From assembly GCA_004552395.1 (NCBI GenBank), contig SFOK01000101.1:1-6781 (forward strand): a DNA stretch of 6,781 bases. Reading direction: 5' to 3'. This document shows, piece by piece, positions 1 through 5,726 of the stretch. The position numbers were made by a program, and so were the translations under genes. The notes under the pieces are model-generated. The model did not search any database. It saw only the letters and a program-made list of their open reading frames with translations, and was not told where the DNA came from. This DNA is from Bacteroidales bacterium. GTDB lineage: Bacteria; Bacteroidota; Bacteroidia; Bacteroidales; Muribaculaceae. How positions within the stretch are numbered: the stretch's first letter is position 1; each line of letters starts with the position of its first letter.

Positions 1-543
1 CTTTATATCTGAAGGGACTCCCTCGTTGGCATGGATTACCGTATGAACCTTGATGCCACCTTTCTTTTTGCCGGTCTTGGGGTGGCGGCCAACACCTTTG
101 AAAAGCAGGTTTGAGAACAGCGTGATCGTCGTGGAGTCGATTATCTGCAGCCGCTTCATCCATGTGGGGGTCTTACGGATTCGGCTGTCCGATGAAAGGA
201 CAAGGCGATATCTTGCGTACAGATCGCGGTAGATTGCCTCGAATATCGTCTCAGAACGTCTTCTGTTGGCATCGGCAAGTGTGCTGCGTCCAATTTTGAA
301 CGTGATGCCCAGATGCGCCAGCTTGCGCGTTTCCGCGAGCAAACTCGCTGTAATTTCACGTAATGAATCAAACCGCATTATCACCGCATAGAGCATCACA
401 ACAAGATGAATCCAACAGTTGAAGCGCTTCGTATAGCGTTCTCCACTCTTTTCGCGGCTGAACTGAAGAATTTTCGACTTGTCAAGCAATTTTATTACCT
501 GACCATAGAGCGGCTGTCCGAGAAAATGACTACTTTTGCCCAT
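1..543 (-). CDS. IS4-family transposase with DUF4372 N-terminus, C-terminal part outside the window
   Basis: DDE transposase that would cut and paste its own insertion sequence. The reading frame is open from the ATG at 541-543 through 181 codons to base 1 with no stop. The N-terminus (MGKSSHFLGQPLYGQVIKLL) and the following ERYTKRFNCWIHLVVMLYAV region are typical of the DUF4372 domain found in many Bacteroidales IS4-type transposases. The segment IIDSTTITLFSNLLF (about residues 136-150) carries the first catalytic aspartate, followed by a basic GRHPKTGKKKGGIKVHT stretch as in DDE_Tnp_1 proteins. The family usually has about 380-400 residues, so roughly half is present here, and whether the copy is intact cannot be judged. 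No Shine-Dalgarno sequence precedes the ATG, which is normal for Bacteroidetes. Confidence 0.93.
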   Translation of the reverse strand, partial: MGKSSHFLGQPLYGQVIKLLDKSKILQFSREKSGERYTKRFNCWIHLVVMLYAVIMRFDSLREITASLLAETRKLAHLGITFKIGRSTLADANRRRSETIFEAIYRDLYARYRLVLSSDSRIRKTPTWMKRLQIIDSTTITLFSNLLFKGVGRHPKTGKKKGGIKVHTVIHANEGVPSDIK

Positions 544-575
544 GGTTATTGTTGATTTTTGACGAGACCAAAATA

Positions 576-613
576 ACCAAAAAGCGCTGACTCCTGCAAT
601 AGGTGCCAGCGCT
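576..613 (-). terminator. Terminator-like hairpin between the IS end and the transposase start
   Basis: AGCGCTG (583-589) pairs with CAGCGCT (607-613). The stem continues inward with two mismatches to about 11-13 pairs around a short GCAAT-type loop. Read in the transposase direction, the stem is followed at once by TTTTT. This is the layout of an intrinsic terminator placed inside the IS upstream of its own gene. It could stop transcription entering from outside the element, or fold the start of a read-through mRNA. The role is inferred; the hairpin and T-run are visible. Confidence 0.45.
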
Positions 614-720
614 AATTTTTCAGCCCTTCAAAAAGTTTTATCGGACAACAATATATTTTTATCATTCTTTCAGTCTGTTGGCGGGAGATCGGTCTTAACA
701 TCTTCGGCCCGGAAGGAGCC

Positions 721-760
721 GGAAAAGAAAGAGGGCGGCAAAACTGAATCTGCCGCCCTC
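721..760 (-). terminator. Intrinsic terminator of eno
   Basis: A perfect 10-bp stem, GAGGGCGGCA (731-740) with TGCCGCCCTC (751-760), encloses a 10-nt loop. On the minus strand it is followed by TTTCTTTT. It lies 68 bp past the enolase stop codon, in the right orientation to end that transcript and to insulate eno from the adjacent IS. Confidence 0.85.
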
Positions 761-827
761 CGGTATAGTGAGTGATTTAGAGATTCGCTTCGATGCCACT
801 CCAATGGGCAACGCAGGCTGTCTCTGA

Positions 828-2114
828 TTACTTCTTGGCGATTTTCTTGTAGCCGTACTGAGCGGCGGCGCCGAGCTGCTCCTCGATGCGGAGAAGCTGG
901 TTGTACTTGGCCATACGGTCGGAACGGCTTGCGGAACCGGTCTTGATCTGGCCTGCGTTTGTAGCCACGGCGATGTCGGCGATTGTAGCGTCCTCAGTCT
1001 CGCCCGAACGGTGAGAGATCACAGCTGTGTAGCCGTTGCGCTGAGCCATCTCTACGGCGCGGAGTGTCTCGGTGAGCGAACCGATCTGGTTCACTTTCAC
1101 CAGGATGGAGTTGGCGCAACCCTCGGAGATACCGCGCTCCAGATACTTCACGTTGGTAACGAAGAGGTCGTCACCCACGAGCTGGCAGCGGTCGCCGATG
1201 AGGTCGGTGAGAAGTTTCCAGCCTTCCCAGTCGTTCTCGGCCATACCGTCCTCGATAGAGTCGATAGGATATTTGCTGATGAGCTCCTCGAGATACTTGG
1301 CCTGCTCTGCGCTTGTGAGCTTGGGAGCGCCTTCGCCCTGCTTCCATGTGTAGTCGTATACGCCGTCTTTGTAGAACTCTGAAGAAGCCACATCGAGACC
1401 GATTGTGACGTCCTTACCGGGCTCGTAGCCGGCCTCTTTGATGGCCTGGCAGATCACGTTGAGAGCGTCTTCCGTGCCCTCGAGTGCGGGAGCGAAACCA
1501 CCCTCGTCGCCCACTGCTGTGGAAAGACCGCGGGCTTTGAGCACTTTCTTCAGGTTGTGGAACACCTCTGTGCCCATGCGGATACCCTCATGGTAGCAGC
1601 AAGCGCCTACCGGACGGATCATGAACTCCTGGAAGCAGATGGGAGCGTCGGAGTGAGCGCCGCCGTTGATAATGTTCATCATAGGCACGGGAAGCACGTA
1701 GCTGTTGGCGCCGCCGATGTATTTGTAAAGGGGAAGATCGAGATAATCGGCAGCGGCTTTGGCCACAGCGAGCGACACACCGAGGATGGCGTTGGCACCA
1801 AGTTTCGACTTGGTGTCAGTGCCGTCGAGGGCGATCATGGTCTCGTCGATCTTTATCTGGTCGAGAGCGCTCATGCCTACAAGAGCCTCTGCGATGGGGC
1901 CGTTGACATTGGCAACCGCCTTGAGCACACCTTTGCCCATGTAGCGGTTCTTGTCGCCGTCGCGGAGCTCGAGAGCCTCGTTCACGCCGGTGGATGCGCC
2001 TGAAGGCACGGCTGCGCGGCCGAATGCGCCGCTTTCAAGAATTACGTCTACTTCAACTGTGGGGTTGCCGCGTGAGTCGAGCACCTCACGACCGATGATT
2101 TTTTCGATTTTCAT
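828..2114 (-). CDS. eno: Enolase (phosphopyruvate hydratase, EC 4.2.1.11)
   Basis: Converts 2-phosphoglycerate to phosphoenolpyruvate in glycolysis and the reverse in gluconeogenesis; cytoplasmic, Mg2+-dependent. It has 428 residues, the normal length. The N-terminal domain has DSRGNPTVEVDV (13-24) and the mobile loop SGASTG (38-43). The barrel domain keeps all expected active-site residues by motif: E163 (FQEF) and E204 (GDEGG); metal ligands D241 (GLDVASSEFY), E288 (SIEDGMAENDW) and D315 (VGDDLF); catalytic K340 (ILVKVNQIGSLTET) and K391 (IKTGSASRSDR). The HSDAPICFQEF wording at 154-164 is of the Bacteroidetes type. The start at 2112-2114 (MKIEKIIGREVLDSRG) matches the family N-terminus exactly. 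It stands alone, with a promoter about 100 bp upstream and a strong terminator downstream. Confidence 0.98.
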   Translation of the reverse strand: MKIEKIIGREVLDSRGNPTVEVDVILESGAFGRAAVPSGASTGVNEALELRDGDKNRYMGKGVLKAVANVNGPIAEALVGMSALDQIKIDETMIALDGTDTKSKLGANAILGVSLAVAKAAADYLDLPLYKYIGGANSYVLPVPMMNIINGGAHSDAPICFQEFMIRPVGACCYHEGIRMGTEVFHNLKKVLKARGLSTAVGDEGGFAPALEGTEDALNVICQAIKEAGYEPGKDVTIGLDVASSEFYKDGVYDYTWKQGEGAPKLTSAEQAKYLEELISKYPIDSIEDGMAENDWEGWKLLTDLIGDRCQLVGDDLFVTNVKYLERGISEGCANSILVKVNQIGSLTETLRAVEMAQRNGYTAVISHRSGETEDATIADIAVATNAGQIKTGSASRSDRMAKYNQLLRIEEQLGAAAQYGYKKIAKK

Positions 2115-2157
2115 AATGATGTTCTATCTTTAAAAGAATAAGTTGGCTTGATTATAC

Positions 2158-2194
2158 GGCGCTGCGGGCTGCGGGAATTTCGGCCGCGGGCGCC
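2158..2194 (-). other. GC-rich hairpin in the eno 5' leader
   Basis: Within the roughly 90-nt predicted leader of the eno mRNA, GGCGC (2158-2162) pairs with GCGCC (2190-2194) and an inner GCGG (2171-2174) pairs with CCGC (2184-2187). The rest of the leader nearer the ATG is AT-rich and open. It may affect mRNA stability or translation. No known riboswitch is recognised. Confidence 0.35.
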
Positions 2195-2212
2195 TCTCTG
2201 TTTTTCCGGCTG

Positions 2213-2244
2213 CAAAATTACAATTTTTCAAGGAGATATGCAAG
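2213..2244 (-). promoter_or_regulatory. Bacteroidetes-type promoter of eno
   Basis: On the minus strand there is a CTTG element (2241-2244), a 20-bp spacer and TAATTTTG (2213-2220), an exact match to the -7 consensus TAnnTTTG used by the main Bacteroidetes sigma factor. The start site should fall near 2206, giving a leader of about 90 nt before the enolase ATG. Confidence 0.65.
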
Positions 2245-2378
2245 CTTGCGCTCGCTCTTTTTCTCCCTCTTCAGAGTGTTTCTCTCCCAAATTCCCGAAT
2301 TGTTGGGCATATTAGTGAAATTCAGGCCCTGCGGCAAATCAAACTTACCGCCGCAAGCGTTGTCTTATTAGAGCTTGT

Positions 2379-2395
2379 TTAACAAAAAATGTTAA
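2379..2395. promoter_or_regulatory. Short perfect inverted repeat upstream of the outer-membrane protein gene
   Basis: TTAACA (2379-2384), five A bases, then TGTTAA (2390-2395) form a symmetric AT-rich site about 75 bp before the start of the barrel protein gene. The divergent eno-barrel gap (2115-2468, 354 bp) otherwise holds the eno leader and promoter and no gene. I could not place a convincing TAnnTTTG box for the rightward gene. A repressor or activator site is possible but unproven. Confidence 0.25.
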
Positions 2396-2468
2396 CAACC
2401 TCTCAGTATCGGCCCGCAATTTTGCCGGCCCGAAACACCCGAAAATTTCTATACAGCCAAAAATAACT

Positions 2469-3173
2469 ATGTCTATCTTCAAGAAAACAGCCGCCCTGAT
2501 GCTTGCCGCCGCCGCCCTGACCGGCGCTTCGGCCCGCGCGCAGTATTATGAGATTGCCAACCAGATCCCGCAACTGATCACACCCGCCCTGCAGGGCGGA
2601 TTCAACTACCGCGGTTTCGTCGATGCGTCGTTTACCGGCGGCGTCGGTACCAACGGTTGCAACTTCCTGGAATTCAGCACCACGCAAGGCTTCAAATACA
2701 GCAACTGGTTCTTCATGGGTGTCGGCGCCGGTGTCAATGTGGTATTCTCCAACTATGAGGACTCCGACATGCCCAACAACTTCAACCCCGGCTACCGTCC
2801 CGGCAACGGCGACTTCAACACGGACTACTCGCTGAAAGATACCGGCGTGCTTATCCCGCTCTTCACCGACTTCCGCTTCAACATAGGCCAGGAGAACAAT
2901 GTCGGCGCTTTCATCGACCTCAAACTCGGCGCCGCTTTCCTCGTGGGCAAGAACTATATCCGCACCCCTGACGGTATTCTCAACAACAGCGAAGGCTTCT
3001 ATTTCAAACCCACCATCGGTGTGCGCATACCGACCAACGGCAAAGACTCGCGTCAGGCAGTGAACCTTGGCTGCAGCTATCAGCTCATCACCAACAACTA
3101 CTGGAACTGGGGCTGGAACTATAACTCGGCCACAATCAACTCCATCGGCGTCACTCTCGGCTACGAGTGGTAA
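2469..3173 (+). CDS. Secreted outer-membrane beta-barrel protein of unknown function
   Basis: The 234-residue product starts with a clear type I signal peptide: KK at 5-6, a hydrophobic alanine/leucine core at 8-17, and cleavage expected after A24 in SARA-Q. The mature part of about 210 residues has alternating polar and hydrophobic/aromatic stretches, for example NYRGFVDASFTGGVG (46-60), the FFMGVGAGVNVVF region, FIDLKLGAAFLVG, and the final SIGVTLGYEW. The last residue is an aromatic W, as expected of a strand recognised by the BAM machinery. Size suggests an 8- to 10-stranded barrel with loops rich in Asn and Gly. Such small barrels are common in Bacteroidales, but I cannot assign a substrate or name. 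The ATG at 2469 is chosen because the signal peptide starts exactly there. It is divergent from eno and ends 36 bp from the convergent rnz stop, with no terminator between. Confidence 0.87.
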   Translation: MSIFKKTAALMLAAAALTGASARAQYYEIANQIPQLITPALQGGFNYRGFVDASFTGGVGTNGCNFLEFSTTQGFKYSNWFFMGVGAGVNVVFSNYEDSDMPNNFNPGYRPGNGDFNTDYSLKDTGVLIPLFTDFRFNIGQENNVGAFIDLKLGAAFLVGKNYIRTPDGILNNSEGFYFKPTIGVRIPTNGKDSRQAVNLGCSYQLITNNYWNWGWNYNSATINSIGVTLGYEW

Positions 3174-3209
3174 TGAACGCTGACCGGGTGAACCTTCAAT
3201 GCCGACGCA

Positions 3210-4124
3210 TCAGATGTCGAGCTTAAGGCCTTCGCGGTTCAGTATCACTGATGGGAACACCTCTTCGGCCTGCGTGACGAAGAGCTGTTCCCTGTCTTTA
3301 TATTGCGACGAGAAGTGGCCTGTGAGCAGACGTTTCGCTCCGGCATCGCGGGCAACGGTCGCTGCCTGCCGGGCTGTGCTGTGGCCCCTCTGCCGCGCTT
3401 TATCCTCGTCGCCGTCGAGATAGGTGGTCTCATGCAGCAGCAGATCCACCGCCCCGATCTTCTCGGCCAGCGCGGGCATATAGGCCGTGTCGGAGATATG
3501 CGCGTAAGATTTCGAGGGCGAGGCGGGTGTGGTGAGCATCTCGGCCGGTATCACGGTGCCGTCGGGCTTCACAAACGGCAACCCCTGTTTGATATCCTTC
3601 ATGGCGGCTACCGGCACCCGGTGGAAATCTGTCATCTCGCGGTTGATATGCCGCAACTTCGGCTTCTCCTCCATCACGAATCCTACGGTGTTGATACGGT
3701 GCCGCAGGGGTATAGTCCTTACAGTTAGTGAATTATCCTCGTAGATCACTGCCTCTTCCGGCCGGATCACATTGAAACGGACCTCAAACGGCATGTCGCG
3801 GGCGAAGAATTTCAGCACCGAGCTGAGTATCTTCTCCCCCTCGGCGAACGTGTGTATTGTGATACCGCCCTGCCGCCCCATGAGGCCGAGGCTCCCGATG
3901 AGGCCCGGCAGACCGAATACGTGGTCGCCGTGGAGGTGGGTAAGAAATATATGGTTCAGGCGGTTGAAATTTAGCCTCATCCGTTGCATCTGCTGCTGTG
4001 CTCCTTCGCCGCAATCGAACATGAAAAGCGTTCCATTGTGGCTGATTACTGTCGAAGAAGGGTTGTGAACGATCGACGGACGGGCTGATCCGCAGCCTAA
4101 AGTATGTAATGTGAAATCAGACAT
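3210..4124 (-). CDS. rnz: Ribonuclease Z (tRNA 3' endonuclease, EC 3.1.26.11)
   Basis: Metallo-beta-lactamase-fold endonuclease that removes the 3' trailer from tRNA precursors; cytoplasmic, two zinc ions. At 304 residues it has the usual short-form (ElaC type) length. It opens with LHTLGCGSARPS (6-17), the usual start of the family. The zinc motif FLTHLHGDH (60-68) gives H63, H65, D67 and H68. Other metal or catalytic residues by motif are H142 (PLRHRI), D212 (SDTAY), H248 (RGHSTARQAA) and H270 (TGHFSSQY). The segment around 180-200 (GLPFVKPDGTV) sits where RNase Z carries its tRNA-binding arm. The ATG at 4122-4124 puts the first strand at the normal place. It is convergent with the barrel protein gene and preceded by an AT-rich gene-free region. 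No clear promoter box was found. Confidence 0.95.
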   Translation of the reverse strand: MSDFTLHTLGCGSARPSIVHNPSSTVISHNGTLFMFDCGEGAQQQMQRMRLNFNRLNHIFLTHLHGDHVFGLPGLIGSLGLMGRQGGITIHTFAEGEKILSSVLKFFARDMPFEVRFNVIRPEEAVIYEDNSLTVRTIPLRHRINTVGFVMEEKPKLRHINREMTDFHRVPVAAMKDIKQGLPFVKPDGTVIPAEMLTTPASPSKSYAHISDTAYMPALAEKIGAVDLLLHETTYLDGDEDKARQRGHSTARQAATVARDAGAKRLLTGHFSSQYKDREQLFVTQAEEVFPSVILNREGLKLDI

Positions 4125-4168
4125 TTGTCAATTAGAAAAGTGAAGCGGAGCGCTTTGACCCCATGAAA

Positions 4169-4187
4169 TTGTAGACTTATGCTACAA
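4169..4187. other. Small inverted repeat upstream of rnz
   Basis: TTGTAG (4169-4174) and CTACAA (4182-4187) are perfect inverted repeats separated by 7 nt, 45 bp upstream of the rnz ATG. It could be an operator or a short leader hairpin. The match is short enough to arise by chance. Confidence 0.2.
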
Positions 4188-4189
4188 AT

Positions 4190-4393
4190 ATGCATTGTTG
4201 TTTCGGTATATCAGTGTAAACTGTTAGCAAAAAGTTACTTTCAATTTGCTGGTCTAAAAAGATTTTTTAGAAAAATATTTCAAGAAAATTTGGAAAGTCA
4301 ATTAAAGAATGTTAACTTTGTCCAAGAAATCGAAGAATTGCCAAGAGCAATTACTTTAGAAGTTTTTTCATAGGATTAGATTTTTAAGGTTCG
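4190..4393. other. AT-rich intergenic island without a supported gene
   Basis: Base composition falls to about 27% G+C by hand count (20% in 4261-4320), against well over 50% in the flanking genes. It contains the inverted repeat TCTAAAAA/TTTTTAGA (4253-4271, 3-nt loop), a rightward promoter (4289-4320) and a short hairpin AATTGC/GCAATT (4336-4352). One 64-codon reading frame (4179-4373, +) is present. It starts upstream of the promoter and has no domain, signal peptide or ribosome-binding evidence, so it is not called. The composition suggests acquired or decayed DNA, or a regulatory or RNA region. Confidence 0.6.
4289..4320 (+). promoter_or_regulatory. Near-ideal Bacteroidetes promoter reading rightward
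   Basis: TTTG (4289-4292), exactly 20 bp, then TAACTTTG (4313-4320) match the -33 and -7 consensus of Bacteroidetes housekeeping promoters. The start site should be near 4327. No rightward gene follows: the transcript would run toward the 3' end of the leftward serine dehydratase gene. It therefore serves either a non-coding RNA or antisense transcription. AT-rich DNA can give chance matches, hence the moderate confidence. Confidence 0.5.
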
Positions 4394-4430
4394 ATGAGGG
4401 ATAGTCGTGAGACAACCCCTCATTTATTTT
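4327..4430 (+). ncRNA. Candidate small RNA of about 100 nt
   Basis: The call rests on three visible elements in the right order: the promoter at 4289-4320, a 5' hairpin AATTGC-CAAGA-GCAATT (4336-4352), and a 3' terminator-like hairpin (4394-4423) followed by TTATTTT. No long reading frame begins in between. I do not recognise it as 6S, SRP, tmRNA, RNase P RNA or a known riboswitch. The alternative is that the AT-rich stretch gives chance signals. If real, it could act in trans, or antisense to the serine dehydratase mRNA 3' end when read-through occurs. Confidence 0.3.
4394..4430 (+). terminator. Terminator-like hairpin with T-rich tail
   Basis: ATGAGGG (4394-4400) pairs with CCCTCAT (4417-4423). 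An inner GTC/GAC pair closes a GTGA (GNRA-type) tetraloop, and the sequence then continues TTATTTT. This is arranged to end a rightward transcript. On the minus strand no T-run follows, so it is a poor terminator for the serine dehydratase gene. Confidence 0.45.
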
Positions 4431-4487
4431 GTCGCCTCCGGCTGTTACTTAGCCGCCGGTGGTTTACTCCCTATGGAACGGAGCCAC
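4394..4487. repeat. Cluster of three stem-loops at the 3' end of the serine dehydratase gene
   Basis: Three consecutive hairpins fill 94 bp. They are ATGAGGG/CCCTCAT (4394-4423); CGGCT/AGCCG (4439-4455), with an alternative CCGGC/GCCGG register (4438-4459); and GTGG-CTCC/GGAG-CCAC (4459-4487), with a TTTA bulge and 9-nt loop. The last touches the first base of the reversed stop codon. Such compact structured blocks behind genes are often dispersed repeats (REP or MITE-like) or RNA-processing elements. Copy number cannot be seen here. Confidence 0.4.
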
Positions 4488-5698
4488 TAATCCATCTGTT
4501 TGTAGTCCTTGGCGAGACCGCCGGCCGCCGTCTCTTTATAGAGCGAGGGGAGGTCGTGGCCTGTCTCTTTCATCACCTTCACGAGTTTGTCGAACGAGAC
4601 GCGATGGGAGCCGTCGGTAAACGAGGCGTATATGTTGGCGTCGAGTGCGCGGGCCGCCGCGTAGGCGTTGCGCTCTATGCAGGGTATCTGCACGAGGCCG
4701 CAGACCGGGTCGCACGTCATACCGAGGTGGTGCTCAAGGCCCATCTCAGCGGCATATTCGATCTGCGCCGGGCTGCCGCCGAAGAGCTGGCTCGCCGCGG
4801 CCGAAGCCATGGCGCACGCCACACCGACTTCGCCCTGACAACCCACTTCCGCTCCCGATATGCTCGCGTTGTGTTTCACTATGTTGCCCACAAGGCCGGC
4901 CGTGGCGAGCGCTCTCAGTATCTGCTTCTCAGAGAAGTCGCGGCTCTTCCAGAGATGATAGAGTACGCCCGGCACAACACCGCACGAACCGCACGTAGGC
5001 GCCGTGACTATCTTGTGGCCGGAAGCGTTCTCCTCGCTCACAGCCAGAGCGTAGGCGAACACGAGACCCCGGGTGCGCAGATTGTCCTTGTAGCCCTCGG
5101 CTTTCACCTTGTACGTGTGGGCTTTGCGACGCAGGTTGAGCGGGCCGGGCAGACGGCCTTCGGTCTCGAGGCCGCGTTCCACAGCCTCCTTCATGGCCTT
5201 CCAGATCTCTGCGAGATACTCCCATATGCCTTCGCCCTCGCACTGGTCCACATACTCCCAGTAGCAGCGGCCGGTGCGCTCGCAATACTGCAGAATCGAA
5301 GTCATGGTGTCGCGGTCGTAGATCTCGGCCTGCCCTTCGCGGGCCTTTCCCTCCTCTTCGATAGCGCCACCTCCCACACTGTAGACGGTCCATTCATCCT
5401 CGGGGAGTCCGGCCGAGTTGAGCGACTTGAATGTCATGCCGTTGGGGTGGTAGGGGAGGAAAATGTCGGGCTTCCAGACTATGTTGACGGGGACTCCCGC
5501 CTGTTCCAGCGCGTCGATGATAGCCACATCCGTCATATGGCCCTTGCCTGTGGCGGCCAGGCTGCCGTAAAGCGTCACTTCGAAGCCTGCGGCTCCTTTG
5601 TGGGTGGTAAGGAATTTCTCGGCTGCCGTGCGAGGACCCATAGTGTGCGACGATGAAGGGCCAAGTCCGATTCTATATAATTCACGTATCGATTTCAT
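4487..5698 (-). CDS. L-serine dehydratase, iron-sulfur type, single chain (EC 4.3.1.17)
   Basis: Deaminates L-serine to pyruvate and ammonia in the cytoplasm using an oxygen-sensitive [4Fe-4S] cluster. The 403-residue protein fuses the beta domain (about 1-150, with GLGPSSSHTMGP at 11-22) to the alpha catalytic domain (about 175-395). Cluster cysteines by spacing are C287 (GCQGEVG), C329 (TCDPV) and C340 (IPCIERNA), the same 42- and 11-residue spacing as in the Legionella enzyme. APTCGSCGVVPG (233-244) is also conserved. The C-terminus (GLAKDYKQMD) lacks the tail cysteine described for that enzyme. The frame stays open 37 codons further up to 5809. The ATG at 5696-5698 is preferred because MKSIRELYRIGLGPSSSHT is the family start and a promoter lies just upstream. 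No operon partner is evident. It is equivalent to sdaA in function. Confidence 0.96.
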   Translation of the reverse strand: MKSIRELYRIGLGPSSSHTMGPRTAAEKFLTTHKGAAGFEVTLYGSLAATGKGHMTDVAIIDALEQAGVPVNIVWKPDIFLPYHPNGMTFKSLNSAGLPEDEWTVYSVGGGAIEEEGKAREGQAEIYDRDTMTSILQYCERTGRCYWEYVDQCEGEGIWEYLAEIWKAMKEAVERGLETEGRLPGPLNLRRKAHTYKVKAEGYKDNLRTRGLVFAYALAVSEENASGHKIVTAPTCGSCGVVPGVLYHLWKSRDFSEKQILRALATAGLVGNIVKHNASISGAEVGCQGEVGVACAMASAAASQLFGGSPAQIEYAAEMGLEHHLGMTCDPVCGLVQIPCIERNAYAAARALDANIYASFTDGSHRVSFDKLVKVMKETGHDLPSLYKETAAGGLAKDYKQMD

Positions 5699-5718
5699 GT
5701 CAGGGATTGTTTTCCTTG

Positions 5719-5726
5719 CGAAGTTA
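5719..5726 (-). promoter_or_regulatory. Probable -7 element of the serine dehydratase promoter
   Basis: On the minus strand, TAACTTCG (5719-5726) differs by one base from TAnnTTTG and is followed by C. A T-rich stretch lies 20 bp upstream, where a weak -33 element would sit. It implies a start near 5713 and a leader of about 15 nt before the ATG at 5698. This argues against the longer 5809 start. It also lies inside the 3' tail of the upstream C39 reading frame. Confidence 0.45.

Larger units (their letters stand above)
1..650 (-). mobile_element. IS4-type insertion sequence, 5' part only
   Basis: The segment holds the promoter-proximal end of an insertion sequence whose transposase reads leftward out of the window. 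The outer end is not certain. I place it near 640-650, because read on the minus strand the stretch there (TTGTCCGATAAAAC, about 632-645) resembles the kind of terminal inverted repeat this IS group carries; that resemblance is from memory. The other end and the target duplication are outside the window, so the element cannot be closed. It lies just beyond the enolase terminator and interrupts no recognisable gene. Confidence 0.6.

Noticed and set aside
1011..2003. Plus-strand frames of 123 and 148 codons opposite eno
   Set aside because: They lie wholly within the enolase gene on the other strand and have no protein-family resemblance, so they are shadows.
2403..2687. 94-codon minus-strand frame overlapping the start of the barrel protein gene
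   Set aside because: It is antisense to a clear signal peptide and has no recognisable features.
3174..3209. Search for a bidirectional terminator between the barrel gene and rnz
   Set aside because: The 36-bp convergent gap has no stem with a T-run on either strand, so no terminator is called.
4179..4373. 64-codon plus-strand frame in the AT-rich island
   Set aside because: It starts about 150 bp upstream of the predicted transcription start, has no ribosome-binding or domain evidence, and consists of low-GC codons that stay open easily by chance. Kept only as part of the island description.
4394..5656. 420-codon open frame on the plus strand, opposite the serine dehydratase gene
   Set aside because: It is antisense to a gene with complete family motifs, has a composition typical of mirrored GC-rich codons (Arg/Ala/Val/His-rich), and shows no domain or signal. 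It is open only because of the codon bias of the real gene.
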